Source: VRUE01 sp963699215 (GTDB taxonomy: Bacteria; Actinomycetota; Thermoleophilia; Solirubrobacterales; 70-9). Taken from it: a stretch of DNA of 64,000 nucleotides. The position numbers were made by a program, and so were the translations under genes. The notes under the pieces were generated by a model. That model did no database searches. It had not been told where the DNA came from and saw nothing but the letters and a program-made list of their open reading frames with translations. Below, piece after piece: positions 53,087-63,079 of the stretch (its first letter is position 1; each line of letters opens with the position of its first letter). The DNA lies in the NCBI GenBank assembly GCA_963699215.1, contig OY969422.1:1860001-1924000 (forward strand), read 5' to 3'.

Positions 53087-54115
53087 ATGCGGATCGGCGT
53101 GCTCACCGGCGGGGGGGATTGCCCCGGGCTCAACGCGGTGATCCGGGCGATCGTCCGCAAAGGCGTCGAACAGCTCGGTCATGAGTTCGTCGGCTACCGC
53201 GACGGCTGGCACGGTCCCCTCTACGGTGTCTCCGGCGAGCTCGGCGTGCCTGAGGTTCGCGGCATCCTGCCCCGCGGTGGGACGATCCTCGGCTCCTCGC
53301 GCACCAACCCCTTCAAGGAGGACGGCGGGGCCGAGCGGATCGTCGAGAGCATGGCGAGCGACGGCATCGACGGCCTAATCGCGATCGGCGGCGAGGACAC
53401 GCTCGGCGTCGCCGCGCGCCTGCGCGAGGAGTACGGCGTGCAGGTCGTCGGCGTGCCGAAGACGATCGACAACGACCTCGGCGCCACCGACTACACCTTC
53501 GGCTTCGACACCGCCGTCAACATCGCGATGGAGGCGATCGACCGCCTCCACACCACCGCCGACAGCCATCACCGGGTGCTGATCGTCGAGGTGATGGGCC
53601 GCCACGCGGGCTGGATCGCCTTCCACGCTGGCCTCGCCGGCGGCGCCAACGTGATCCTCATCCCCGAGCAGCCGTTCGACCTGGAGCGGGTCTGCGAGCT
53701 GGTCGGGCGCCGGCTGGAGGCGCGCTTCGCGCCGATCGTCGTCGTCTCCGAGGGCGCTCAGCCGGAGGGGGGCATGCCCGAGAACCAGGCCAAGGGCCTC
53801 GACGCCTTCGGCCACGTCCGCCTCGGCGGCATCGCCCACTGGCTGGAGGGGGAGATCGAGCGGCGGACCGGCAAGGAGACGCGGGCGACGGTGCTCGGGC
53901 ACGTGCAGCGCGGCGGCACTCCGACCGCCTTCGACCGCGTCCTCGCCACCCGCTTCGGCCTGCACGCGATCGATGCCGCCGATGCCGGCGAGTGGGGCAA
54001 GATGACCGCCCTGCGGGGCACCGACATCCAGTTGGTGGACCTCAAAGACGCCGTCGACGAGCTCAAGACTGTGCCCAGGGAGCTTTATGAAGAGGCCGAG
54101 GTGTTCTTTGGGTAG
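53087..54115 (+). CDS. 6-phosphofructokinase, probably pyrophosphate-dependent
   Basis: 342 residues: RIGVLTGGGDCPGLNAVIR, ILPRGGTILGSSRTNP, IAIGGEDTLGVA, PKTIDNDLGATDYTFGFDTA and MGRHAGWIAFHAGLA in pieces. In phosphofructokinases, Asp after GGE/GGD (here GGED) and Lys in PKTIDND mark the pyrophosphate-using type, whereas ATP enzymes have Gly at the first position. Both PPi-type residues are present. The remaining sequence fits the actinobacterial group III enzymes. Phosphoryl donor inferred, not proven. Confidence 0.88.
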   Translation: MRIGVLTGGGDCPGLNAVIRAIVRKGVEQLGHEFVGYRDGWHGPLYGVSGELGVPEVRGILPRGGTILGSSRTNPFKEDGGAERIVESMASDGIDGLIAIGGEDTLGVAARLREEYGVQVVGVPKTIDNDLGATDYTFGFDTAVNIAMEAIDRLHTTADSHHRVLIVEVMGRHAGWIAFHAGLAGGANVILIPEQPFDLERVCELVGRRLEARFAPIVVVSEGAQPEGGMPENQAKGLDAFGHVRLGGIAHWLEGEIERRTGKETRATVLGHVQRGGTPTAFDRVLATRFGLHAIDAADAGEWGKMTALRGTDIQLVDLKDAVDELKTVPRELYEEAEVFFG

Positions 54116-54121
54116 GCGGGG

Positions 54122-54223
54122 GAGGGGCGGGGGTCCCCCCGCTGCAACCCGCCCCCGGGAACTCGGTCAGGGCGCAATCGCTGGGCTGGCTCACAAGTTG
54201 CCGCGGGGGAACCCCCGCCCCTC
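54122..54223. repeat. 102-nt inverted repeat between pfk and a lipoprotein gene
   Basis: Arms of 27 nt (54122-54148 and 54197-54223) match at 25 positions around a 48-nt loop. The G-run/C-run self-complement GGGGGTCCCCC is inside the left arm. It begins 6 bases after the pfk stop, and the right arm lies immediately upstream of, or inside, the next gene. Confidence 0.8.
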
Positions 54224-54242
54224 TCTGCGCCTGCCCAGGATC

Positions 54243-54686
54243 GTGCTGATCACTTCCGCGTTTCTACTGGCGGTAGCTGGCTGTGGCGAAAACGAAGGCG
54301 TGGCCGAGGGCGCGACTGCTTCCGTCTATGTGGCGGCGCCGCTTTGTGCGGAAGCCGAGCGGGAGCTTGCTCGGGATGGGGGGCGGGTTGGGGATGTTCG
54401 GGTTCGCGCTGTCTGCCTGCCGAGCGCCGAAAGCGGCGGGGGGATCGATCTGGCGACGATCGGCGCCAACGCTCGCCGTGCCACGGAGGATTCGACGGCT
54501 ATTGGCTACATAGGGGAGCCCACCCGCGCGGCAACCCGCTTCTCCGAACCGATCCTCGAAAGCGCCGACATCGCCCAGCTATCGGAAAGCTCCGGGACGG
54601 CAGCGATGAGAAAGCTGCTCCGCGCCGTGGACGAAGCCGACACCTCTGGCTCTCTGCGGGAATCCGTCCTCAGCCAGCTGGAATAG
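54243..54686 (+). CDS. Small putative lipoprotein
   Basis: About 147 residues from GTG 54243. A signal sequence with a lipobox (LITSAFLLAVAGCGENEG; Cys follows LAVAG) predicts a lipid-anchored extracellular protein. GTG 54243 would leave no basic residue before the hydrophobic stretch. TTG at 54198, inside the repeat's right arm, would add PRGNPRPSLRLPR, a proper basic n-region, so the repeat may encode the true N-terminus. The mature part (VYVAAPLCAEAERELARDG, IGYIGEPTRAATRFSEPIL) looks like a fragment of a periplasmic binding protein. Function unknown. Confidence 0.6.
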   Translation: MLITSAFLLAVAGCGENEGVAEGATASVYVAAPLCAEAERELARDGGRVGDVRVRAVCLPSAESGGGIDLATIGANARRATEDSTAIGYIGEPTRAATRFSEPILESADIAQLSESSGTAAMRKLLRAVDEADTSGSLRESVLSQLE

Positions 54687-54689
54687 CTG

Positions 54690-55595
54690 TTACAGCAAGC
54701 TCTTGAGCGCGTCGTCTATCTCCGGGTAGCGGAACCGGTAGCCGAGATCGAGCGCCCGCCGCGGCATCACCCGCTGCCCGCCCCGCAGCACCTTGCCGAA
54801 CTCAGAGCCGAATTTCAGGTCGAGCGCGAAGCCGGGCACCGGCACCGAGGCGGGTCGGTGCAGGGCGCGGCCGATCGCCTGCGAGAGCTCGCGGTTGGTG
54901 ACCGGGTTGGGGGCGGTCGAGTTGACCGTGCCGCTGACCTTCTCCTCGCCGAGCGCCCAGAGCAGGATCCCGACCTCGTCGTCGATGTGGATCCACGACA
55001 TGTACTGGCGCCCGCCGGCGATCGGCCCGCCGACGCCGAGCTTGAAAGGAGTGAGCAGCTCGCCGAGCAGGCCGCCGCGCGGGTCGAGCACGTGGCCGGT
55101 GCGGACGACGACCAGGCGCACGCCGATGCTCTCCGCCTCGCGGGCGGCGGCCTCCCACTCGCGCACGACCTCGGCGTCGTAGCCCTCGCCGGGCTCGGCC
55201 GACTCGTCGACCATCGCCTCGCCGCGGTCGCCGTAGAAGCCGATCGCCGACTGGTTGACGAGGACCTTGGGCTTGCGCTCGAGGCCGGCGATCGTCGCGA
55301 TCAGGTTGCGCGTGCCCGTGCGGCGGCTCTCCATGATGCGGCGTTTGGCGTCGGCGGTCCAGCGCTGGTTGATCTTCTCGCCCTCGAGGTTGACCACCCC
55401 GTCGACGCCCTCGAAGGCCGCCGCCGGCGGTCGTTCGAGGGTCGGCTCCCAGGCGTGCCAGATGACGCTCGGGTTTGTGTTGCGGGCGCGCTGCGGGTCG
55501 CGCGAGAGGCCGACTACCGAGTCGCCCCGGGCGAGCAGCGCGTCGCAGAGCGCCGAGCCGATGAAGCCGCTCGCTCCGGTGACGAGGACCCTCAC
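54690..55595 (-). CDS. TIGR01777-family NAD(P)-dependent epimerase
   Basis: 301 residues, extended SDR fold: VLVTGASGFIGSALCDALL (Rossmann motif), VDGVVNLEGEKINQRWTADAKRRIMESR in parts, NQSAIGFYGDRG and the C-terminal VLRGGQRVMPRRALDLGYRF, the signature of the YfcH/SulA-like family. Active-site Tyr in GFYG. Physiological substrate unknown. GTG start 4 bases downstream (on the minus strand) of the malic enzyme stop, so probably one operon. Confidence 0.85.
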   Translation of the reverse strand: MRVLVTGASGFIGSALCDALLARGDSVVGLSRDPQRARNTNPSVIWHAWEPTLERPPAAAFEGVDGVVNLEGEKINQRWTADAKRRIMESRRTGTRNLIATIAGLERKPKVLVNQSAIGFYGDRGEAMVDESAEPGEGYDAEVVREWEAAAREAESIGVRLVVVRTGHVLDPRGGLLGELLTPFKLGVGGPIAGGRQYMSWIHIDDEVGILLWALGEEKVSGTVNSTAPNPVTNRELSQAIGRALHRPASVPVPGFALDLKFGSEFGKVLRGGQRVMPRRALDLGYRFRYPEIDDALKSLL

Positions 55596-55599
55596 CGGC

Positions 55600-57057
<1,458 letters not shown>

Positions 57058-57117
57058 GGGCGGCTATCGAATCAGATTCCGCCTCCCGCCCTGCGCGCGA
57101 CCTATGATCCGCCGCAA

Positions 57118-57732
57118 ATGGCGGCGCTGGCGCTCGTTCTCTTCGGCTTCTCCCTGATCCTCACCTTCGGTGTGCGGATCGCTGTGCAGCTGCATCGCAC
57201 CGGCTCGACCGGCGTGCTCGGGTTCGCCGCCGATGCGACTCCGCTGGAGCGTTTCGCCGGCGTCCTCTTCGTCGCCGGCCTCGTCGCGGGCGCGGCGGCG
57301 CCGCTGCTGGCTCTGCTCGGCGTGCTCGAGCCGATCGCGGCGCTCGACGGCAGCGTCGGTCACGCGATCGGCATCCTCCTCGGCGTCGGCGGCGTCCTGC
57401 TCACCTTCGGCGCCCAGCTCGCGATGGGAGATTCGTGGCGGATCGGCGTCGATCCGGAGGAGCGCACCGAGCTCGTCACCGGCGGTCCATTCGGGCTCGT
57501 CCGCAACCCGATCTACAGCGCGATGCTGCCGACTGTCTTCGGCCTCGCCCTGATGGTCCCCAACGTGCTGGCGATCGTCGCCTTCGTCACGCTCCTCACC
57601 GCCCTCGAGCTGCAGGTCAGGCTGGTGGAGGAGCCGTACTTGCTGCAGGTCCATGGCGAGGAGTACGCGTCGTACGCGACCCGCGTCGGTCGTTTCGTCC
57701 CGGGCCTGGGATTGCTGCATGGCGGTCGCTAG
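57118..57732 (+). CDS. Isoprenylcysteine methyltransferase-like membrane methyltransferase
   Basis: 204 residues, ATG 57118. Four or five hydrophobic segments, then the ICMT/PEMT signature: ELVTGGPFGLVRNPIYSAM and EEPYLLQVHGEEYASYATRVGRFVP. Such proteins methylate lipids or small hydrophobic substrates in the membrane, and in bacteria the substrate is usually unknown. Divergent from the malic enzyme gene; only 60 bases lie between. Confidence 0.78.
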   Translation: MAALALVLFGFSLILTFGVRIAVQLHRTGSTGVLGFAADATPLERFAGVLFVAGLVAGAAAPLLALLGVLEPIAALDGSVGHAIGILLGVGGVLLTFGAQLAMGDSWRIGVDPEERTELVTGGPFGLVRNPIYSAMLPTVFGLALMVPNVLAIVAFVTLLTALELQVRLVEEPYLLQVHGEEYASYATRVGRFVPGLGLLHGGR

Positions 57733-57783
57733 CCGCCTTCGCAAGCCAATTCGCCCCCTCTCGCCCTGCTTTGGGAAGATGCA

Positions 57784-58173
57784 GTGGCCGTGAGCGCCAA
57801 TGGGAATCAGAAGCTCTTCGCCGTACGCGGCGCCGTGCAGGCCGAGGCCAACGAGGCCGAGGCGATCGTCGTGGCGACAACCGCGCTGATGCGGGAGCTG
57901 CTCGATCGCAACGAGCTCGAGCCGGGGGCGATGGTCAGCTGCCTGTTCACCACGACCGACGACCTCGACGCCGAGTTCCCGGCGGTCGCCGCGCGCAATC
58001 TCGGTTTGGAGGCGGTGCCGCTGCTCTGCTGTCGCGAGATCCCGGTGCCGGGCTCGATGCCGCGGGTGATCCGGGCGATGGTCCATTACTACGCGCCCGC
58101 CGGCCACGAGGCCGCGCACGCCTACCTGGGGGCGACCCAGGACCTGCGCTCCGACCTCCACGCGGCTCAGTAG
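57784..58173 (+). CDS. aroH: Monofunctional chorismate mutase (AroH type)
   Basis: A 129-residue trimeric-type chorismate mutase. FAVRGAVQAEANEAEAI has the N-terminal arginine of the active site; SCLFTTTDDLDAEFPAVAAR and CREIPVPGSMPRVIRAMVHY (second active-site Arg) follow. GTG start 57784. It opens the aromatic cluster with hisC, DAHP synthase, tyrA and aroA. Confidence 0.93.
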   Translation: MAVSANGNQKLFAVRGAVQAEANEAEAIVVATTALMRELLDRNELEPGAMVSCLFTTTDDLDAEFPAVAARNLGLEAVPLLCCREIPVPGSMPRVIRAMVHYYAPAGHEAAHAYLGATQDLRSDLHAAQ

Positions 58174-58197
58174 CTCGCCGCCCGGCACAATGAGCGC

Positions 58198-59292
58198 ATG
58201 ACCGTCACCTTCGCGGAGAAGCTGGCCCGCATCCCGGGCTACCAGGCCGGCGTGCCGACCGGGCAGGCGCCCGAGGCGATCGCCGCCGGCGGGATCGCGC
58301 AGCTGGCCTCGAACGAGTCGCCCTTCCCGCCGCACCCGAAGGTGGTCGAGGCGATCCGCGAGGCCGCCGGGGCGATGAACCGCTACCCCGATCCCGACGC
58401 GACCCTGCTGCGCCGCCGCATCGCCGAGCGCTACGAGACCGAGCCGGGCCGGGTCGCCGTCGGCAACGGCTCCTGCGAGATCCTGCTCGCCGCAGCCGAG
58501 GCGCTCTGCGAGCCCGGCACCGAGATCCTCTACGCCTGGCCCTCCTTCTCGATGTACCCGCACCTGGCGGCGCTGACCGGGGCGCGCGAGATCCGCGTGC
58601 CGCTGGCCGAGGGCGAGGTCCACGACCTCGACGCGATGGCGGCCGAGGTAACCGCGGCGACGCAGCTGGCGATCGTCTGCAACCCGAACAACCCGACCGG
58701 CACCCACCTGCCGGCGGCGCAGGTCGCCGCCTTCTGCCAGCGCATCCCCGGCCACGTCACGATCGTCCTCGACGAGGCCTACGTCGAGTTCCAGACCGCC
58801 GACGACCCGGACACGACGGTCGACCTGCTCGGCGACTTCCCCAACCTGGTCGTCCTGCGCACCTTCAGCAAGATCTACGGCCTGGCCGGCCTGCGCGTCG
58901 GCTTCGCCCTCGGCTCGGCCAAGTTCCGTGCCGCCGTCGACGTCGTGCGCCAGCCCTTCAGCGTCAACGCCCTCGCCCAGGCCGCCGCGGCGGAGGCGAT
59001 CCTGCACCAGGACGACGTCGAGCGGCGGGTCGAACGGACCCTGGTCGAGCGCGTCCGCGTCGAGGAGGGGCTGCGCGAGCTCGGTCTCGCCACCGCGGAG
59101 ACGCAGACGAACTTCTCCTGGATCGACCTCGGCGACGCCGACGAGGGCCAGGTCGTCGCCGGCCTCGCCGAGCAATCGATCGCGGTCCGTCCCGGCACCC
59201 CCCTGGGCAGCGCCGGCCACATCCGCGTCAGCTACGGCACCGCAGCCGAGAACGACCGCTTCCTCGCCGCCCTCGCCGCGCTGCTCGACTAA
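58198..59292 (+). CDS. hisC: Class II aminotransferase (HisC-like), probably aromatic amino acids
   Basis: 364 residues, PLP-dependent. LASNESPFPPHPKVVEAI, MNRYPDPDA, VGNGSCEILLAAAEAL, CNPNNPTGTHLP, VLDEAYVEF and RTFSKIYGLAGLRVGFALG (Schiff-base Lys in TFSKI) follow the HisC pattern. Lying between chorismate mutase and DAHP synthase, it may act on prephenate or aromatic 2-oxo acids rather than, or as well as, histidinol phosphate. Confidence 0.88.
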   Translation: MTVTFAEKLARIPGYQAGVPTGQAPEAIAAGGIAQLASNESPFPPHPKVVEAIREAAGAMNRYPDPDATLLRRRIAERYETEPGRVAVGNGSCEILLAAAEALCEPGTEILYAWPSFSMYPHLAALTGAREIRVPLAEGEVHDLDAMAAEVTAATQLAIVCNPNNPTGTHLPAAQVAAFCQRIPGHVTIVLDEAYVEFQTADDPDTTVDLLGDFPNLVVLRTFSKIYGLAGLRVGFALGSAKFRAAVDVVRQPFSVNALAQAAAAEAILHQDDVERRVERTLVERVRVEEGLRELGLATAETQTNFSWIDLGDADEGQVVAGLAEQSIAVRPGTPLGSAGHIRVSYGTAAENDRFLAALAALLD

Positions 59293-59295
59293 TCC

Positions 59296-59326
59296 CACTT
59301 CGCCTGCTACAAAGTCAGGCGAAGTG
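59296..59326. terminator. Hairpin after hisC
   Basis: An 11-bp stem, CACTTCGCCTG (59296-59306) with its complement at 59316-59326 and a 9-nt loop, starts 3 bases after the stop. No T-run follows, so termination is possible but not shown. The remainder of the gap to 59508 contains nothing I can support. Confidence 0.45.
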
Positions 59327-59508
59327 AAGCGAACAGGCGACACCGCCAGCAGCATGTGCGCCAGGCGCGCCGCGGTCGCCCCTGTCCGCTTCTCCTATCT
59401 CTGGCGATTTAGCTAGGCGTCCGGCCTGGCGGCATCGCGCCGCATCCATAGAGCGTTCGGCCGGGCGCCGGTTCGAGTGGCTAGCGCGCTTCGCATGCCC
59501 GCGCTCGC

Positions 59509-60648
59509 ATGGCGAAGCCCGCACGGAAAAGTAGAGTCTTCTGGATGGAGAAAGGTGACGGCGAGATGATCATCGGAATGCGGGAGGAGGCGCGGGACCG
59601 GGTCCGCGACCAGCGGATCGAGCGCGTGGTCGAGCTGGTCCCGCCGGAAGCGCTGATCGGCGATCTGCCGCTCGGCGAGGAGCGCGAGCGGGCCGTCGTC
59701 GGCGGCCGCCAGGCGGTCGAGAACGTGCTCGAAAGAGCGGACGACCGGCTGCTGGTCGTGGTCGGGCCCTGCAGCGTGCACGACGCCGAGGCGGCGCTGG
59801 AGTACGGCGGTCGCCTCGCCGGTTTGGCCGGCGAGCTGGGCGACGACCTGCTCGTCGCGATGCGCGTCTACTTCGAGAAGCCACGGACGACGACCGGCTG
59901 GAAGGGGCTGATCAACGACCCCTACCTGGACGGCTCCTGCGACGTCAACGCCGGCCTGCGCATCGCGCGGGCGCTGCTCTTGCAGGTGCTCGACCTCGGC
60001 CTGCCGATCGGCTGCGAGTTCCTCGACCCGATCACGCCGCAGTACATCTCCGACACGGTTGCCTGGGGGGCGATCGGCGCTCGCACCACGGAGAGCCAGA
60101 TCCACCGCCAGCTCGGTTCCGGCCTCTCGATGCCGATCGGCTTCAAGAACCGCACCGACGGCAACGTCCAGGTCGCGGTCGACGCGGTGCGGGCGGCGGC
60201 GGCCTCCCACGCCTTCGCCGGCATCGACGACGCCGGCCGGCCGGCGATCCTGCACACCGCCGGCAACCCGGACGGCCACGTCATCCTGCGCGGCGGCCGC
60301 AGCGCTCCCAACTGCGATCGCGAGGGGGTCGCCAAGGCGCTGGAGATGCTCTCGGCCGCCGGCCTCGCCGAGCGCCTGGTGATCGACGCCTCCCACGACA
60401 ACAGCGCCAAGGACCCGGCGAAGCAGATGGAGGCTGTTGCCGAGATCGGCGCTCAGGTGGCCGAGGGGAACGCGGCGATCGTCGGCGTCATGCTCGAGTC
60501 CTTCCTGGTCGAGGGTCGCCAGGACCTCGGCAACGGCGACTCGCTCACGTTCGGGCAGTCGATCACCGATCCCTGCATCGACTGGGACCACACCGTGAGC
60601 GCGCTGCAGGAGCTGGCGGCGGCGGTCAGGACACGGCGCGACCGATGA
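59509..60648 (+). CDS. 3-deoxy-7-phosphoheptulonate synthase (AroG/F/H type I)
   Basis: First step of the shikimate pathway (PEP plus erythrose 4-phosphate). Type I-alpha signatures: DDRLLVVVGPCSVHDAEAA, MRVYFEKPRTTTGWKGLIND, CEFLDPITPQYISDTVAWGAIGARTTESQ in pieces, IGFKNRTDGN, VIDASHDNSAKDP. Up to 379 residues. ATG 59509 is listed; ATG 59545 (MEKGDGEM) or 59566 are also possible since family members begin close to RIERVVEL. Its stop overlaps tyrA (ATGA). Confidence 0.92.
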   Translation: MAKPARKSRVFWMEKGDGEMIIGMREEARDRVRDQRIERVVELVPPEALIGDLPLGEERERAVVGGRQAVENVLERADDRLLVVVGPCSVHDAEAALEYGGRLAGLAGELGDDLLVAMRVYFEKPRTTTGWKGLINDPYLDGSCDVNAGLRIARALLLQVLDLGLPIGCEFLDPITPQYISDTVAWGAIGARTTESQIHRQLGSGLSMPIGFKNRTDGNVQVAVDAVRAAAASHAFAGIDDAGRPAILHTAGNPDGHVILRGGRSAPNCDREGVAKALEMLSAAGLAERLVIDASHDNSAKDPAKQMEAVAEIGAQVAEGNAAIVGVMLESFLVEGRQDLGNGDSLTFGQSITDPCIDWDHTVSALQELAAAVRTRRDR

Positions 60649-61727
60649 GGGCGGCCGTCCTCGGGGTGGGCCTGATCGGAGGCTCGATCGGGCTCGCCGC
60701 GAGGCAGCGGCTCCAGTGCGAGGTGACCGGCTGGGGGCCGAACCGGCCGACCGTGGACCGCGCGGTCGAGCTCGGGGCAATCGACCAAGCGGCTGCCTCG
60801 ATCGAGGCAGCGTGCAGCGGGGCCGACGTCGTCTTCTGCGCGGCGCCGGTGGCGATGCTTCCAGAGCTGGCCCGGACGGCGCTCGACGCGAGCGGGCCCG
60901 AGACGGTCGTCACCGACGCCGGCTCGACCAAGCGCCAGATCGTCGCCGCGCTGGGCGACGACGAGCGCTTCGTCGGCGGCCACCCGCTGGCCGGCGCCGA
61001 GACTGCCGGCGTGGACAACGCCCGCGCCGATCTGTTCGAGGGCGCCCGCTGGTACCTGACGCCGACCGAGCGCACCGGCGGCATCCTCTATGACCGCCTG
61101 CAGCGGACGATCGCCGGCCTCGGCGCCCGTCCGCAGGCGATCGACGCCGAGGCGCACGACCGGGTGATGGCGACGGTCAGTCATCTGCCGCACGTGCTCG
61201 CCAACGTCCTCGCCGCCCAGGCGGCGGCCGAGTTGACACACGACTCCGAGCGGCTCCCCGAGGTCGGGCCGAGCTTCCGCGACTCGACCCGCGTCGCCGG
61301 CTCGAACCCGTCGATCTGGGGCGACATCTTCGCCGCCAACGCGGATGCCCTCGCCGCGGCGATCGACGACGCCGTCACCCGCTTGCACGAGGCGCGGGAG
61401 CTGATCCGGTCGGGCGAGCCCGAGCCGGTCGCCGCCTGGCACGGCGCGGCGGGTGCCGACCGCCGCCGCCTGCTCGAGGCCGAGCTGGCGGGGGGTGCGC
61501 TGCGCGAGCTGCGCGTCGTCGTCGCCAACCGGCCGGGCACCGTCGCCGAGCTGGCGCTGGCGCTGGGCGAGGCCGGGGTCAACATCGAGGACATGGCGCT
61601 GCATCCCGCGGCGGACATGAAGTCGGGCGCGATCTCGCTCTGGGTGGCCGGCGACGAGCAGGCGGAGCGCGCCGCGGCCCTGGTCCGCGGGCTGGGCCAC
61701 GGCGTGACCGTGCTCAGCGAGGACTAG
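60645..61727 (+). CDS. tyrA: Prephenate dehydrogenase with C-terminal ACT domain
   Basis: 360 residues. NAD-binding VLGVGLIGGSIGLAAR, TDAGSTKRQIV, GHPLAGAETAGVDNARADLFEGA in parts, the catalytic-site HDRVMATVSHLPHV and a C-terminal ACT domain (about 285-360: LRVVVANRPGTVAELALALGEAGVNIEDM in pieces) likely for tyrosine feedback. Separated from aroA by 3 bases. Confidence 0.94.
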   Translation: MRAAVLGVGLIGGSIGLAARQRLQCEVTGWGPNRPTVDRAVELGAIDQAAASIEAACSGADVVFCAAPVAMLPELARTALDASGPETVVTDAGSTKRQIVAALGDDERFVGGHPLAGAETAGVDNARADLFEGARWYLTPTERTGGILYDRLQRTIAGLGARPQAIDAEAHDRVMATVSHLPHVLANVLAAQAAAELTHDSERLPEVGPSFRDSTRVAGSNPSIWGDIFAANADALAAAIDDAVTRLHEARELIRSGEPEPVAAWHGAAGADRRRLLEAELAGGALRELRVVVANRPGTVAELALALGEAGVNIEDMALHPAADMKSGAISLWVAGDEQAERAAALVRGLGHGVTVLSED

Positions 61728-61730
61728 GCC

Positions 61731-63056
61731 TTGTCGACCCGCTTCGAACCCTCGCGACCCCTGCGCGGAGCCCTGCGGCCGCCGCCGGACAAGTCCGTCT
61801 CCCACCGGGCGGCGCTGATCGCCGCGATGGGGGAGGGAGAGACGACGATCGAGGGCTACCTCGACGCGGCCGACACGCGCTCGACTCTAGCTGCGGTGCG
61901 GGCGCTCGGTGCCGAGGTCACCCGACCTGCATCGAGCCCCCATTTGGGGTCCGATGCAGGTCGGGTGGGTGCGGAGGGGTTGGAGTTGCGGGTGCGCGGG
62001 GTCGGGCTGCGTGGGGTGGCCAGCGCAGAGATCGACGTCGGCAACGCCGGTACCTTGCTGCGCCTTTTGCCGGGCTGGCTCGCCGGGCAGGAGACCGGCG
62101 CATGGACGCTCGACGGAGACGACTCGATCCGCCGCCGGCCCGTCGACCGGATCGCGGTGCCGTTGAATGCGATGGGGGCCGAGATCGAGTGCACGGACAG
62201 CTTCTTCCCGCCGTTGCGGATAGAGGCCGCGCCGCTGCGAGGCATCTCCTACGAGCTGCCGGTCGCCAGCGCCCAGGTCAAGTCCTGCCTGCTCTTCGCC
62301 GGTCTGCTGGCCGAGGGGGAGACGCGGATCGTCGAGCCGCTGCCCAGTCGCGATCACAGCGAGCGGATGCTGGCCGCCGCCGGCGCCGAGATCGAGCGCG
62401 GCGAGGGCACCGTCACCGTGCGCCCGGCGTCGCGCCTGGAGCCGGGCGAGATCGCCGTGCCCGCCGACTTCTCCTCGGCCGCCTTCTTCGTCGTCGCGGC
62501 GCTGCTAGTCCCCGGCAGCGACCTCAGCCTCGTCGGGGTCGGCCTCAACCCGACCCGCACCGGCCTGCTCTCGATCCTCGAGCGGATGGGGGCCGAGATC
62601 GAGGTCGAGCCCGAGGGCGAGCGCGGCGGCGAGCCGAGCGGGCGGCTGCAGATCCGTCCCTCGCAGCTGCGCGGCACCGACGTCTGCGGCAGCGACGTCC
62701 CCCTGGCGATCGACGAGCTGCCCCTGGTCGCGCTCGCCGCCTGCTTCGCCGAGGGCGAGACGACGATCCGCGACGCGGTCGAGCTGCGGCGCAAGGAGAG
62801 CGACCGGATCGTGACCGTGAGCGAGGCCCTGACCGCGCTCGGCGCCAGCGTGGAGACGAGCGAAGACGGGATGCGGATCGCCGGCGGCGGCCTGCGCGGC
62901 GGCGCGATCGAGTCGCACGGCGACCACCGGATCGCGATGCTCGGCGCGATCGCCGGCCTCGCCTCGCGCGAGGGCGTCGAGGTCGCCGGCATGGACGCGG
63001 CCGCGGTCAGCTACCCCGGCTTCGAGGCCGACCTCGCCTCGCTCGGCGGCGGCTGA
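61731..63056 (+). CDS. aroA: 3-phosphoshikimate 1-carboxyvinyltransferase (EPSP synthase) with palindromic insert
   Basis: 441 residues from TTG 61731. PPPDKSVSHRAALIAAMGEG (shikimate-3-phosphate site), GNAGTLLRLLPGWLAG, RRPVDRIAVPLNAMGAEI, DFSSAAFFVVAALLVPGSD and RRKESDRIVTVSEAL are the EPSP synthase signatures. The glyphosate loop reads GNAGTLLRLLPG. After RALGAEVT comes a foreign-looking loop RPASSPHLGSDAGRVGAEG encoded by a palindrome (61919-61967), in frame. Confidence 0.95.
   Translation: MSTRFEPSRPLRGALRPPPDKSVSHRAALIAAMGEGETTIEGYLDAADTRSTLAAVRALGAEVTRPASSPHLGSDAGRVGAEGLELRVRGVGLRGVASAEIDVGNAGTLLRLLPGWLAGQETGAWTLDGDDSIRRRPVDRIAVPLNAMGAEIECTDSFFPPLRIEAAPLRGISYELPVASAQVKSCLLFAGLLAEGETRIVEPLPSRDHSERMLAAAGAEIERGEGTVTVRPASRLEPGEIAVPADFSSAAFFVVAALLVPGSDLSLVGVGLNPTRTGLLSILERMGAEIEVEPEGERGGEPSGRLQIRPSQLRGTDVCGSDVPLAIDELPLVALAACFAEGETTIRDAVELRRKESDRIVTVSEALTALGASVETSEDGMRIAGGGLRGGAIESHGDHRIAMLGAIAGLASREGVEVAGMDAAAVSYPGFEADLASLGGG
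61919..61967. repeat. Palindromic element, family B copy 3 (inside aroA)
   Basis: 22-nt arms at 61919-61940 and 61946-61967, matching at 20 positions, with a 5-nt loop (CATTT). The central arm TGCATCGAGCCCC is identical to that in folC. Read in frame in aroA, but in a different phase from folC. Confidence 0.85.
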
Positions 63057-63079
63057 GCCCGCGCCATACGCTGCCGCCC

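Noticed and set aside
57064..59355. Long minus-strand open frame opposite the membrane methyltransferase, aroH and hisC
   Set aside because: Antisense to three well-supported genes and lacking any recognisable domain.
59326..59508. Possible small gene between hisC and DAHP synthase
   Set aside because: Only short frames that run out of hisC in other phases; no ribosome-binding site or recognisable product.
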